The notes below the pieces were generated by a model, which did not search any database, had not been told where the DNA came from, and saw only the letters and a program-made list of their open reading frames with translations. A DNA stretch of 64,000 bases from Misgurnus anguillicaudatus (taxonomy: Eukaryota > Chordata > Actinopteri > Cypriniformes > Cobitidae): assembly GCF_027580225.2 (NCBI RefSeq), contig NC_073341.2, forward strand, positions 13,632,501 to 13,696,500, read 5' to 3'. Position numbers and translations under genes: made by a program. Shown here in pieces: positions 12,023 to 23,156 of the stretch (position 1 is the first letter of the stretch; the number at the start of each line of letters is the position of its first letter).

Positions 12023-14432
12023 CCCCCTGGGGTCCAAAAACGTGGGGCCGCGTTTTGACGTGTTTTTTCCTTATCATGGCAGAATCAACTTAAAATACTC
12101 CATCATTAATAATCATACACTTACGTGTATGACATCATTTGAAACGGTAAAGGGTCTTCTTTAATATGTGTTCATTCACAATAACAACAGATCTTTGTGT
12201 TTTTGTCAAATAAAGAAAATAAACAGGGTGTGCATCCAGACATTTCTGTCTCCGCCAGCTGTCTCTCAAAACACGTTACAAAAATTAATTGAAACTCCGC
12301 GAATACTCATCACACAAGCATGATACACACATTCAAAGAAAGCCTGAAATGTCTACTTTTAAACAAGCTAACTATAATCAAAAACAAATATTGCCTGTTT
12401 ATGTAATCTGCATTGAAGTAAAGAGAGTGCCGTTTTTCCTGGCTGACTTCATTATCTTTAATTTGGTCACGCCCACAGCTGTTGACATGGTAATGAAGAC
12501 ACGAGCTGTTCAACCATAACAAGCAAAGCGTAAAGTTTGATCAGATTTAAAGACTTTTTACAGCATGTTTGGATTATAAACTTTATTCGCACATGTGAGG
12601 AATATCTTCATTTATGTCTGGACATTGAGGAAGAGAAGCATTTATCTTTAACGTTACCTAAGAATAACAATGGAGAACGCACTGCTGGATTAGAAGTAAG
12701 TAACGTTAACAGTTAATTTATACCATTTATATTTGCTATCATGTAACTTAATATGCTCATGGCTTGTGCAGTTCAGCCTACATACAGTAACGTTAAGCAA
12801 CCTTAGCAGACTACACGCTTCGGATTGAAAAACTTTCGTTGTTTACAAACGGACGCGATCTCACGTAATGGCGGAGATAACTGTTTCATGCTGTAACAGT
12901 GTTAAACACAGTTATTCACTTATATCCTTCATGGAAACTTTCAGTAAGCCTGAACTGCTGTATCTTTTAAGTATGTTCTGTAATATGATTCCATGTTTAT
13001 ATGCTTATTTACAAACAAATCCGCGTGACCTCCCGTAATGGTGGATATCTGTTACATGCTGTACAGTGTTAAGACACAGTTATTCACTTATATCCTTCAT
13101 GGAAACTTTCAGTAAGCCTGAACTGCTGTATCTTTTAAGTGTGTGCTGTAATATGATTCCATGTTTACATGCTTATATACAAACGAGTACGCGTGACCTC
13201 CCATAATGGCGGATATCTGTTAACTTACATGTTGTACAGTGTTAAGACACAGTTATTCACTTTCGTATCTGTCATGGCAATTTTGAGTAAATGCTGCACT
13301 GGGGGATTTGCTGTAAAATGATTCCATATTGTTTACATGCAAGGTAATTCCATACATTGCGCTTTACACGCGACACCGTTTATTATGAGCGCCGCGTTGT
13401 TTACACGGAGACGCGAGCTCGCGCACATCCATTTGCGATGTGTTTTTAAAGTTCATACTCGCTTACAGAAACGCGTTTAAAACAGAAGCTAGACGATAAG
13501 GTAATGGGTATCTGAAAACAGTCATCTGAAAACAGCTTTTTATATAACTAATTATTGCAGATGTTTATCTGAGATACTAATTTAGTTGATGATAGTTTAT
13601 CTGAATGTAGTGCTATCATTTACCCATCAGTTATGTATGTAAGGGTATTTCTGTGGACAACTTATGCTAACAGCTGTTTATAACTCTCTTAGAGGTCTGC
13701 ATCCCTCTCATCAGTACAAAACTATGAAGTGGAAAAACATATTCACACTCTTTGGACATAAAGTTATATGGTAACATGAGCCACATGAAGTTTACAGCTC
13801 TGTTGTTTATCAGTTTCTTATACAAGTTAAGTTTTTAAATAGGGTCCTACTGACCTTCATTTCTATTTTGATTATATTGTTAACTTCTTAATAAACCTCA
13901 AACAAACGTGTACATTTGTCCTCACATTCTTTACTGTAGTTCCTTCCTGCCTCATTATTATGCAGCTCATTATGCAGCTCATTATGCGAGCCTTTGTTTG
14001 CTAGCTGTCAATCAATCCTTCTCGCATACGGCCACTCTAAACAAAAAGTGTCTTACAATTTCTAAATCAATACATTGTTTTATGAGAATAAGTAGGCAGG
14101 ATGATTTTCACATCATTTTAAAGAAAAAAACTCTAGGCTACTAGATTTTGTTTAGGAAAGTCTTGTTAAAACATGTTTAGTATGGGTTTTGTGAACTTAT
14201 ATCAGTGACTTAAAATTTTTGCTTTTTTAAAAACCACGCATAAACATTTTTCTCTGAAAAATACAAACATGTACATACATGTAGCTCATATAATATTTTA
14301 GCTCAGTTTGTGCTGAACACAGTGGTATGAGACACTTGCCATTATTATGTTTTAAAGCAACTGAAAAAAGACCAAATGTAAGAGCATGTCAGAACCTCTG
14401 ACAGTGTCCCAAAATGGTCGGACCCCAGAGGG
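12023..14432. mobile_element. piggyBac-like TTAA element, copy 1
   Basis: The element starts CCCCCTGGGGTCC and ends GGACCCCAGAGGG, and it is flanked on both sides by TTAA (12019-12022 and 14433-14436). TTAA duplications mark piggyBac-type insertion (Kolobok elements also use TTAA). The 2410-bp body is nearly the same as a second copy at 33255-35427. I found no DDE transposase; the only shared small frame (12289-12519) has no recognised domain. It is probably a non-autonomous family. Confidence 0.88.
12841..13290 (+). repeat. internal tandem repeat of about 170 bp
   Basis: The phrase around CAGTTATTCACTTATATCC recurs at about 12901, 13069 and 13241, giving periods of 168 and 172 bp. The second piggyBac-like copy has fewer repeats, so this array differs between the two copies. 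Confidence 0.85.
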
Positions 14433-14718
14433 TTAAATTGGGTCACCTATGTAGTAGAAGTGTGAAGTTATTTTAAAAATTGGTAACTTCTAGGCCGAGA
14501 AAAGCCAGAAAATTTGGTTTTTGGCTCATGTGGATGAAAACCACCAAATCCCAGAATGCATTGCTTCGCTGCTCTACAAGGCCACTCCCTAGTCATGCCT
14601 ACCGATTCGAGAGGGCAGGAGGGAGGGAGATTCAACTAGGCTAAATACAACTTTTACAGACACGTCTGTGATGATTTAGTTGATATATTATTACAAATAC
14701 TACCTTTTCCACATCAAA

Positions 14719-16570
14719 ATGGTGATAAGTTGCATGTACCGGGAAGTTCAATCAAAACAGGGAAAGGACAAGCAGTACGTTTTCATCATTTGCCATTCAA
14801 ACAATGGCTGCGGGCTATCATCCACCCAAAGTTTCGAGAAGACACCGATGCGGTAAAATTGAAAAACCTGAGGGTTTGCCGTCTCCATTTCAAGCTGGAA
14901 GACATCAAACCCAATGTACTCGGAATGAAGCGAAACACGCAAAAGGACACTGCAATTCTGTCCATATTTACCTTCCCTGACACGACGAACAGCCGGGGCC
15001 ATCTGGTATCAAACGCATTAGTCTACGTTAGAGGTAAGACTCTTGCTAATACTCATTTCTGATCACACAGTAGCCTTTACATAGTGATATTGTTGTTAGC
15101 AGTAAAGTTAGCAAGGTAACGTTAGATAGACAATGACATATAAGTTGGCTGTTCTCAAAATAAAACAACTGTTACCACGCAAGCCTGTTGCTGTAAAGTT
15201 ATTAGATGGTTGAGATAACTGCAGATACCTTTGCGAGATGTACATTATTAATTAAATAATAATTATGCTTGCTACACGTAAATACCATTGCATTTTATCT
15301 GTAAAACTGTAAATATAGTAATATGCAATTTATCATTGTATATTACTGTATTGCATATCATTTTTATAGGTTTATTTACTTTGAATATTCATATTCAGAC
15401 TTTATTGATCCGGTGGTGAAATTCAAAAACTACCTGCAAAGTCAAACTTCCGCTGTTATATTGGTGAAAGAAATGCAAAAGTATTTTCATGCAGGTACTG
15501 AAATGCCAGTGGAAATCCATTCTACACCATGTGTGTAATGAGCATGAGTGGACAGATGATGACGGAGGACAGCATCGGTGTGACCATGCTCCTCTAACAG
15601 CACAGGAGCAAAAGATGCGCATGTGGATCAAGAAGGATTCTGTGGCATTTCAAGACCTGTCATTGCTGGTCCTTGACAAAAGGCTTCTGAGAGACATGGA
15701 AAAGATGGCCCTGTTCAAACATACTGGTGAGAAGTTACGCTTGTACACTTGATTGTTTTTCCAAATCCTAATGATCATGTTTTAATTTGTTATATCCCTT
15801 CTTTCTTTCTCTTTATATAAATGCACACAGGGCCGCTGGAAGTCTTTCACAGCGCACTTTGAAATACCTCCCCACTGTTAGTTCCTGCACTACAATGGTA
15901 CCACACTGCCCATAGCTGTACAAGTATTATCTATATGGTTCTTGCCTAATATGAATATTTATTGTGTTTTTCTTATAATATATTCTGTTTACATACTGCA
16001 TAAATCAATATTATTTATATTATTAGGTTACTGCTACTACATCGCACATATGTACATGTTGTTCATACATGCTTCATATTACAAATCCATATTTTTCTGC
16101 TCTTACAAGGTAACAGCTAATAAACTGCACACATTTATATTTTCTTTATATTACTCTAAACCACCTTCTGTAAACAAACAGTATACCACTGTCTACACTC
16201 CAATATATTTTTTGCAGTTCTGGTTGGACACAAATTACACTTTGTTTTTTTGTACTTGTACTCTGCATAATGACAATGAAGTTGAATCTAAACTAATTTT
16301 CTGCCCTTTACAGGAGAAGCACGGTTCAACAAAGTGTTCTGCAAGAGATCCAAGCAGTGGGTCTTGAAGAAAATCTTCATACCACACACCACACAGTTTG
16401 TAGATGAACTCATCCAGAAGGCCATTGACAAAAGACTAAATCCAAACATTGCGTTCAAGGTGATAACCTCCTCGCTTGCCCTGCCACAGCCTGCGCTGCC
16501 ACCCAACATTGCACCAGTGCCTAAACCATCAAAGGAGGCTACCACGACTTTTTTCAAAAGTCACTTCTGA
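14719..16570 (+). pseudogene. THAP-domain, transposase-like multi-exon gene, decayed
   Basis: Five exon-like blocks have plausible splice signals. Block 1 (14719-15033, donor GTAAGA) encodes a THAP zinc finger: start MVISC, then RFHHLPF, a WLRAI tryptophan, RVCRLHF and GMKRN. A one-base slip after the first Cys shifts the frame, and the second expected Cys reads as Ser. Blocks follow at about 15494-15726 (WKSILHHVCNEHEW, donor GTGAGA), 15831-15923 (LEVFHSAL, then a stop) and 16314-16570 (FNKVFCKRSKQW, TQFVDELIQKAI, NIAPVPKPSKE, stop TGA). AATAAA lies at 16818. These blocks match a multicopy fish family with an N-terminal THAP finger, which I think is related to Kolobok-type transposases. The catalytic middle is absent. 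The family link is from memory of its motifs. Confidence 0.72.
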
Positions 16571-17131
16571 GACTGACACTTTCTAATAGCACCTCTTTCC
16601 TGAGTTCTATTGCTGTGTCTAATCAGATTCTGCCACCACTCTTTATATTTATATTATTATATACTGTCGGTGTGTATATACACACATATAATTATTATAT
16701 TTTTTTGGGTTTTTTTTATTTTGTGCAGGACATTTTTAGATGTAAATTATGACCTTGTTTATTTTAATGTGTGCTTTTCCCTTGTGGCACAATATTTTTC
16801 CTTTGTGAATTATAAATAATAAATTTCTTCATCTAACCCTGTCTTTTGTACACCAAAGTTATACATTATAGACTTGTGGAGGCGGAATTACTGTTACTGT
16901 GATTTAGCTGTCATTACTTACTTTACAAAATCGTTTGGGTTAAAAATAAAGCCAAATATTATGTGTGTTACACAATTTAGACTTAAACTTTAAAAAGAAA
17001 TGCAAGAATGCTTTCCTCAAATTGCAGTCACTGTTTCTTTAGGCAAATACTCTAATGTAGTAACAATAAGGACTATAACACGAACCACAACCAATGTGAG
17101 TTTTAACTTTTTATTAAAAAACATTAACAAT

Positions 17132-17711
17132 TCACGCTCGTAGCTCATCCAGAGCTTCATCCGTTTCTTTATAGCCGCTATAATGTCCGTGAGGAGCTGG
17201 ATATCTACGTCTGATGTCCTGAACAACACAGGCAGGCAAAACAAGTCGATGTCCTTTCCCCAGTCTTTCGCCTTGCAAAACCCATTCCATGAAATGACGA
17301 TAGGATGTAAGTCGATATTGTCTAAAAATATTAAGCACAACGTTAGCAATGCAAGCTATTTTCACATACAATAGGCTAACATAGGTGTAAATATAACAAC
17401 AATAGCTCAGCTGACGGACGTGAAAAACAAAATACTCACTTTATACTAATGCCTCCGTTTCTCCCTGTGGGCTTCAAGAAGAAAATGCTATCGCTGAAAT
17501 TCGCGACAGCAATATGACTCTCTTTCGGTGTACATAGGCGCACAGCGAGAGCACGTACACCACCCGACCGGCCCCACCTCGGCTACAGCAGCCGCTGTGG
17601 CAGCCTCTTGTTCCTCAGTCATCCGTAACTGTTCCTTGTTGTATTGTGGCTCGTACAGGTACCACAACCATCAGATTCGAGCAACAGGTCATCAAAATCC
17701 CCTTCTGCCAT
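17132..17711 (-). pseudogene. P2X7 ballast-domain-like gene, decayed
   Basis: Exon 1 (17711-17440) starts MAEGDFDDLLLESDG. A later frame carries YLYEPQYNKEQLRM and the zinc-binding cluster GWCTCSRCAPM followed by ESYCCREF, the pattern of the cytoplasmic ballast domain of the P2X7 receptor. A donor GTGAGT is at 17439-17434. Exon 2 (17321-17132) encodes YRHFMEWV, LVLPACVVQDIRRRYP and GHYSGYKE, then a stop, again the ballast signature. The domain occurs in fish in many stand-alone multicopy genes. No channel domain precedes it. At least two frameshifts and an in-frame TAG in exon 1 indicate a pseudogene. It lies tail to tail with the THAP-type gene, 560 bp away. Confidence 0.75.
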
Positions 17712-18373
17712 CCGTTTTCAAAACTAAACTCATGGTTTGTTTACTCGGTTTTCTCCACAAAGCAAGATCCAGGCTAGCTTAGCGAAGATTAAAGATGGGT
17801 GACTCTTGTTTTGGTTCGGGCTTTTTCTAATAGACTCGCAGTCCAACCCCTATGGGCGGGAAGAAAACATGCGGACGTAGCTCCTAATACTGGCTGTAGT
17901 CTTTGGCTCTGGCCAAAAACTTCTCTGAAATATCGTCATCGGAGGACTTTTTTGAACAACCAGAATACAGATGTCTCTCTTCTCACGGGGACATGAGGGA
18001 GGGAAACACGTTCAACCAATAATGTAAAGGTTAAATTAAAATTAAATAATAATTCACTTATTCACTACAAAAAAATCAAGCTTGAGTTCAAGCCTGTCTC
18101 TCTTTACCTGTTGCCCCTTGTCAGTCCTTCCAGAAAAACAGTTTTTTTGTGATTATTGTGGGCAAAAATCCTCGATTTTGCGGCACGTTTTCTTAAAAAA
18201 TGCAATGGAATATGCAGGATATTTATGCGATGGAATTGTGGGAATTTGCGGAAATTCCGGAACTTGCAAAAACTGCGGAAACTTGCAAAAGCTGCAATGA
18301 TGTTCACGTCACATAATCACGTCACTTCATAACGTTCCCATGGCAATAGAGGACACGGCTGCGCTTTTGGGAA
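17712..18373. repeat. flanking repeat interrupted by the Gypsy insertion
   Basis: From about 18120 the sequence has a repetitive TGCGG-rich texture (CTTGCAAAAACTGCGG, ACTTGCAAAAGCTGCAA). It resumes on the far side of the Gypsy element at 23191 (ATGCGGAG, AATGCGGCG, ATAAATATGCGCATCC). The two sides look like halves of one older dispersed repeat. No gene is visible. Confidence 0.45.
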
Positions 18374-18378
18374 GTAAA

Positions 18379-18888
18379 TGTAATGACACGTAATGAGCGG
18401 AAGCAAATGCAGGTGAATTAAACACAATGTTTATTAAATGTAAACACAGAGAGATTATTTATAGTCAATGCGGAAGTAACACAGTCCGGTGTTGTTGTTG
18501 GCAATGGTGGTGAAGACTACGGTGGAAGTTGGTGATGATGGTATTGAGTGCGGCGTTGGTGGAGTGGTGAGCAGTGGTGAAATCCAGGCTGAACACGGGA
18601 ACATCCACACGAAGACGATGACAATACACATCCAACTGAAACACGTAATCCAACTGACACGAAACAACCAAACAACACGGAGCCGAACACAAAGTGAGAA
18701 TCTGGCAGGGAACAGAAAGTCATGTGAGTATTTATGGAGGAGATGTAATGATGAACAGCTGGAGCGAGTCAATCAACACACAGGTAAGCTGAATCGCTCT
18801 GATGAGCACATGGCAGAGGTGAGTAAACAAACACACACACACACACACACACACACATGACACGGAGGAAACAGTAAATTTCCTACCG
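18379..18888 (-). repeat. 3' LTR of the Gypsy element
   Basis: This is the 510-bp repeat matching 21920-22288 plus 23023-23185. On the minus strand it carries an AATAAA within the phrase TTTAATAAACATTG, as expected for an LTR polyadenylation site. It includes a (CA)n run at about 18829-18857 that is longer in the other LTR. The final A of the TG...CA ends is mutated here. Confidence 0.88.
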
Positions 18889-18972
18889 TGACAGTACCCC
18901 CTCCCCTAGGACGTCACTTGACGTTCCCAGCCTGCTTTACCTGAAGATTGTAATCATCAATAAGGCGGTGAT

Positions 18973-20945
18973 TCAGTATGTCTCGAGCAGGAACCCACCT
19001 TCTCTCCTCCGGACCGTAACCTTCCCAATCCACCAAGAACTGAAATCCGCGTCCCCTCCGTCTAGAGTCCAGAATACGGTTAACCGAATACGTGGTTTCC
19101 CCATTAACGATACGAGGCGGGGGGGAACCGGGGCAGGCGGATTAAGACGGGATGAAATCACCGGTTTAATTTTGGAAACATGAAATACGGGGTGACCCCT
19201 CCTGTACGCCGGTGGAAGGCTAAGACGCACTGTTACCGAATTAATGATTTTGGTAACAGAAAACGGGCCAATAAATTTGGGAGCAAGTTTGTTCGAAACG
19301 GAACGCATCAGAATATTCTGGGTTGAAAGCCACACTCTTTGACCGACAACGTAACAGGGAGGCTTCGACCGGTGGCGATCGGCCTTGGCCTTGGTGCGCG
19401 ACCTTGCCTGGAGCAAAGCTCTACGAGCTCTGGTCCAGGTACGGTGACACCTCTGGACTAGTGCGTGTGTGGAGGGGACCGACACCTCGGATTCCGTACT
19501 GACAAAATTAGGTGGTTGGTACGCTAAACTACACTTAAATGGAGACATGCCCGTGGATGACACTGGAAGAGAATTGTGTGCGTACTCCACAATTGAGAGT
19601 TGCTGACACCAGGATGAAGGATTCTTGGAAACCAAACATCGCAACACCCTTTTGACATCCTGATTGGCTCGCTCGGTTTGACCATTGCTCTGGGGTTAAA
19701 ACCTGACGAAAGACTAACAGTCGCTCCTAGCAATTTACAAAACTCTTGCCAATATTCGGACACAAATTGGGGACCCCTGTCAGAAACCACGTTTGTCGGG
19801 AGGCCATGTATTCGGAAGACATGATCAATGACAGCTACCGCTGTTTCCTTGGCTGATGGTAATTTGGGCAAGGGGATGAAATGAGTCGCCTTCGAGAACC
19901 GGTCCACTACGGTTAAAATCACCGTATTACCCTTAGAGGGTGGGAGGGCGGTAATAAAATCTAGCGATATGTGGGACCAGGGTCTCGAAGGGACAGACAA
20001 CGGTAAGAGTAACCCATCCGGAGGTCGATTGGAAGTCTTACCAGTGGCACAAACCGAACAAGCCAAGACGAAGTCGTGAACGTCATGAGCCATACCAGGC
20101 CACCAAAATCGTTGCTTGACTAGGAACCTAGTTCTACTAACCCCTGGGTGACAAGCAACACTGGAAGAATGGCCCCACGGGAGGACGTCAGACCGTAACT
20201 TCTCCGGCACAAACAATCGATTTGGTGGGCACCGAGCCGGGGGCGTTACCCCTTTTAAGGCTGTCAAAACCTTCGATTCGACCTCCCATCTGAGCGCGGA
20301 GATAATGATGGTCTCCGGTAAAATGGGCTCGGGAGTAGCAGTGCGATCGGAACGCTCAAAAAGACGGGATAAAGCATCGGGTTTGATGTTTTTGGAACCC
20401 GGCCAGTAAGATAGTGTAAAATCGAAACGTCCGAAAAAAAGTGCCCACCGAGCCTGCCTGGAGTTAAGTCTTTTGGCGGTTCTAATGTATTCGAGATTCT
20501 TATGGTCCGTCCAGACAATGAAAGGTACACCCGACCCTTCAAGCCAGTGACGCCATTCCTCCAATGCTAGCTTGACAGCCAACAACTCTCGATTGCCAAT
20601 GTCATAATTAACTTCCGCAGGAGATAAACGGTGAGAAAAATATGCGCAAGGATGAACCTTTTCGTCTGAGGATGTGCGCTGGGACAACACTGCTCCTACC
20701 CCCACCTCTGACGCATCGACCTCCACTATGAATTGACGTGAATGATCAGGGGTGACGAGAATGGGAGCTGAAACAAAGCAGCTTTTCAGTTTGGCAAATG
20801 CAGCCTCAGCTGCGTCTGACCACCTGAACGTCAAACTAGGGGAAGTCAAGGCGGTCAGAGGTGCGGCTAGTTGGCTGAAATTGCGAATGAAACGCCGATA
20901 AAAATTGGTGAACCCCAGAAACCCCAGAATAGTAGCCTCCGTCTT
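18973..20945 (-). pseudogene. Gypsy pol remnant: RT end, RNase H, integrase
   Basis: Reading leftward on the minus strand, the frame begins with the last part of reverse transcriptase ([12 protein letters not shown]). RNase H follows ([27 protein letters not shown]), then the integrase zinc-binding region (HHxxC type, around CHPGVSR and ACSVCATGK), and the integrase core with Asp in [10 protein letters not shown] and VVSDRGPQF. The expected catalytic Glu region is lost to a frameshift near 19700. Separate frames to 18973 hold the integrase C-terminus (GPFSVTKI, GHPVFHVSKIKP) and a chromodomain-like tail, also frameshifted. The order RNase H then integrase identifies Ty3/Gypsy. Confidence 0.9.
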
Positions 20946-20946
20946 A

Positions 20947-21903
20947 CTACCGGGCTTGGTCTTTTACCGGGCACCTTTGACACTGATGACCCGGCTCCCC
21001 ACAGTACATGCAAAGTCCCAGGGATCTCCGCCGATTCCTCTTCTCCAGGGGTAACCGAGCTCGACCCACCTGAATGGGCTCTGGATCTGAGAGACCGCCG
21101 GCGGAGACTTCGCTGGAGAGATGGGAAACTACGGTACGTGGCTGGGATGTGGCGGAAGACTTCCTACGGGCGGCAATGGATAGTCGAGCGTCGACCCGGT
21201 TTGCCAAATCCACCAGCCCATTGAGAGTTGTAGGCAACCCCGCCATGACGATCTCTCGCTGGATCCGATCCGCCAACCCATGCAGGAAATGATCCCACTG
21301 CGCCTCCTCGTTCCACCTGCACTCCGCCGCCAGGGTCCGGAACTCGATGGTATAGTCGGATACCGACCGCCCCCCCTGCCGAAGCTCTGTGAGGAGACGG
21401 GCGGCTTCTTTCCCGGCGATGGAGCGATCGAAAACCCTCCTCATTTCCTGGGATAGCAGGGCGAATGAGGAGCAGCAGATGTCCTTGTTCTCCCACACCG
21501 CCGTCCCCCAGAGTGCAGCTTTGCCGGTTAGGAGTGAGAGCGTGAATGCCACCTTTGTCTCCTCGAGGAAGAATGACCGGGGCTGTTGGGCGAAATGAAG
21601 AGAGCAATGTGATAGAAAAGTACGGCAGTAGTTAGGCTCACTGGAATATTTCTCAGGAATCGGTAACCGGGGTTCTGAAGAGAAACTACCCCCTGGAGGT
21701 GAAGATGGTGCGGGCGGCGTGGGTGGCGCAGTGGGTAGCGTGGTGTGTGGAGATCGCTGGGAGAGCTCGGACACTTTCGCCACCATTGCATGGACGGCCT
21801 TCCGCATATCATCAATGGCTTTATCCTGGTGATCCATCCGAGCCAAAGATCGCTGGAGAAACTCCTCCAACGTAGATATGGGTTGTTCACCCACTGCTTC
21901 CAT
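20947..21903 (-). CDS. Gypsy gag polyprotein
   Basis: An uninterrupted frame of about 318 codons starts at the ATG at 21903, just inside the 5' LTR (MEAVGEQP); the frame runs upstream into the LTR without a stop, but this ATG gives the usual gag position. It has an N-terminal coiled-coil-like segment, a proline-rich linker, the capsid region ([36 protein letters not shown]) and a CCHC zinc knuckle ([14 protein letters not shown]). Soon after the knuckle the frame stops and joins the end of reverse transcriptase, marking the deletion junction. Gag proteins assemble the cytoplasmic particle used for reverse transcription. Confidence 0.88.
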   Translation of the reverse strand: MEAVGEQPISTLEEFLQRSLARMDHQDKAIDDMRKAVHAMVAKVSELSQRSPHTTLPTAPPTPPAPSSPPGGSFSSEPRLPIPEKYSSEPNYCRTFLSHCSLHFAQQPRSFFLEETKVAFTLSLLTGKAALWGTAVWENKDICCSSFALLSQEMRRVFDRSIAGKEAARLLTELRQGGRSVSDYTIEFRTLAAECRWNEEAQWDHFLHGLADRIQREIVMAGLPTTLNGLVDLANRVDARLSIAARRKSSATSQPRTVVSHLSSEVSAGGLSDPEPIQVGRARLPLEKRNRRRSLGLCMYCGEPGHQCQRCPVKDQAR

Positions 21904-22288
21904 GTTGGCCAGATTCTTCTGTAATGACACGTAATGAGCGGAAGCAAATGCAGGTGAATTAAACACAATGTTTATTAAATGTAAACACAGAGAGAGTATT
22001 TAGAGTCAATGCGGAAGTAACACAGTCCGGTGTTGTTGTTGGCAATGGTGGCAAAGACTATGGTGGAAGTTGGTGATGATGGTATTGAGTGCGGCGTTGG
22101 TGGAGTGGTGAGCAGTGGTGAAATCCAGGCTGAACACGGGAACATCCACACGAAGACGACGACAATACACATCCAACTGAAACACGTAATCCAACTGCCA
22201 CGACACAACCAAACAACACGGAGCCGAACACAAAGTGAGAATCTGGCAGGGAACAGAAAGTCATGTGAGTATTTATGGAGGAGATGTA

Positions 22289-23017
22289 TGTCACGGTACG
22301 TGTAAACCGGATTGTGGAAAATAACAGAAGACGAACCCAAAAGCAAGACGTACAAAAATATAACTATTTATTAAACTGAAACTGAAACACCCACGATGGG
22401 GTAAAACGGGAAGGAACAAAACAATGTGATGAAACACAAATAACTGTAACAGATAAACGGAAACCAGAACACTTGGATTTAACAAACATCATACATCAAA
22501 CAACGCACGCACACCACACAGAGAACACAAGGGCATTATAAAGACACCACATCAATGGGGAACAGGTGAACATAATTAATCACTTAAGACATGATTACAT
22601 AAGGGAGTAGGGTAAAAGTGACAAGACACTGGGAACACGTGTTACACAGATATGATGTGAAAACACACGTATTCCCACATAAAACAATGCTGCCCTGGTC
22701 CTGCCCTCTGGATAATAACCAAGGTCAGGCAAGACCATGACAGCCACAAAACACTGGGAACACGTGTCACACAGATATGATGTGAACACACGTGTTCCCA
22801 CGTACACACACTGCTGCCCTGACCTTGCCCACAGAACATAGACCTGATCTACACTAAGGTCTGGCAAGATCACGACAGCAACAAGACACCGGGGACATGT
22901 GGCAGCCACACACAGAATGTGATCCCACATGTCCCCACACAGAACATGATACTGCCACGGTCCTGTCAGATGCACTCAGACCTACATCTAGCACGGATGT
23001 CTGACAGGACCATGACA
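22289..23017 (-). mobile_element. solo LTR of a different retrotransposon
   Basis: On the plus strand it runs TGTCACGGTACG to CCATGACA, the TG...CA ends of an LTR, and it is flanked by the 5-bp duplication ATGTA (22284-22288 and 23018-23022). A minus-strand AATAAA (CAGTTTAATAAATAG) fits that orientation. It contains about three imperfect copies of a unit of roughly 125 bp around ACTGGGAACACGTG. No coding region is present, so it is a recombination remnant. Confidence 0.88.
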
Positions 23018-23102
23018 ATGTAATGATGAACAGCTGGAGCGAGACAATAAACACACAGGTGAGCTGAATCGCTCTAATGAGCACATGGCAGAGGTGAGTA
23101 AA

Positions 23103-23104
<2 letters not shown>

Positions 23105-23153
<49 letters not shown>
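23105..23153. repeat. (CA)n microsatellite in the 5' LTR
   Basis: A CA run about 20 bp longer than the matching run in the other LTR, so it changed after integration. Confidence 0.92.

Positions 23154-23156
<3 letters not shown>

Noticed and set aside
15942..16367. 141-codon frame overlapping the THAP-type gene
   Set aside because: It runs through a likely intron, is AT-rich with many Tyr, Ile and Phe, and only its end overlaps the true last exon in another frame.
18455..18860. Overlapping frames in the Gypsy LTR
   Set aside because: The same frames occur in both LTRs; they are non-coding repeat sequence.
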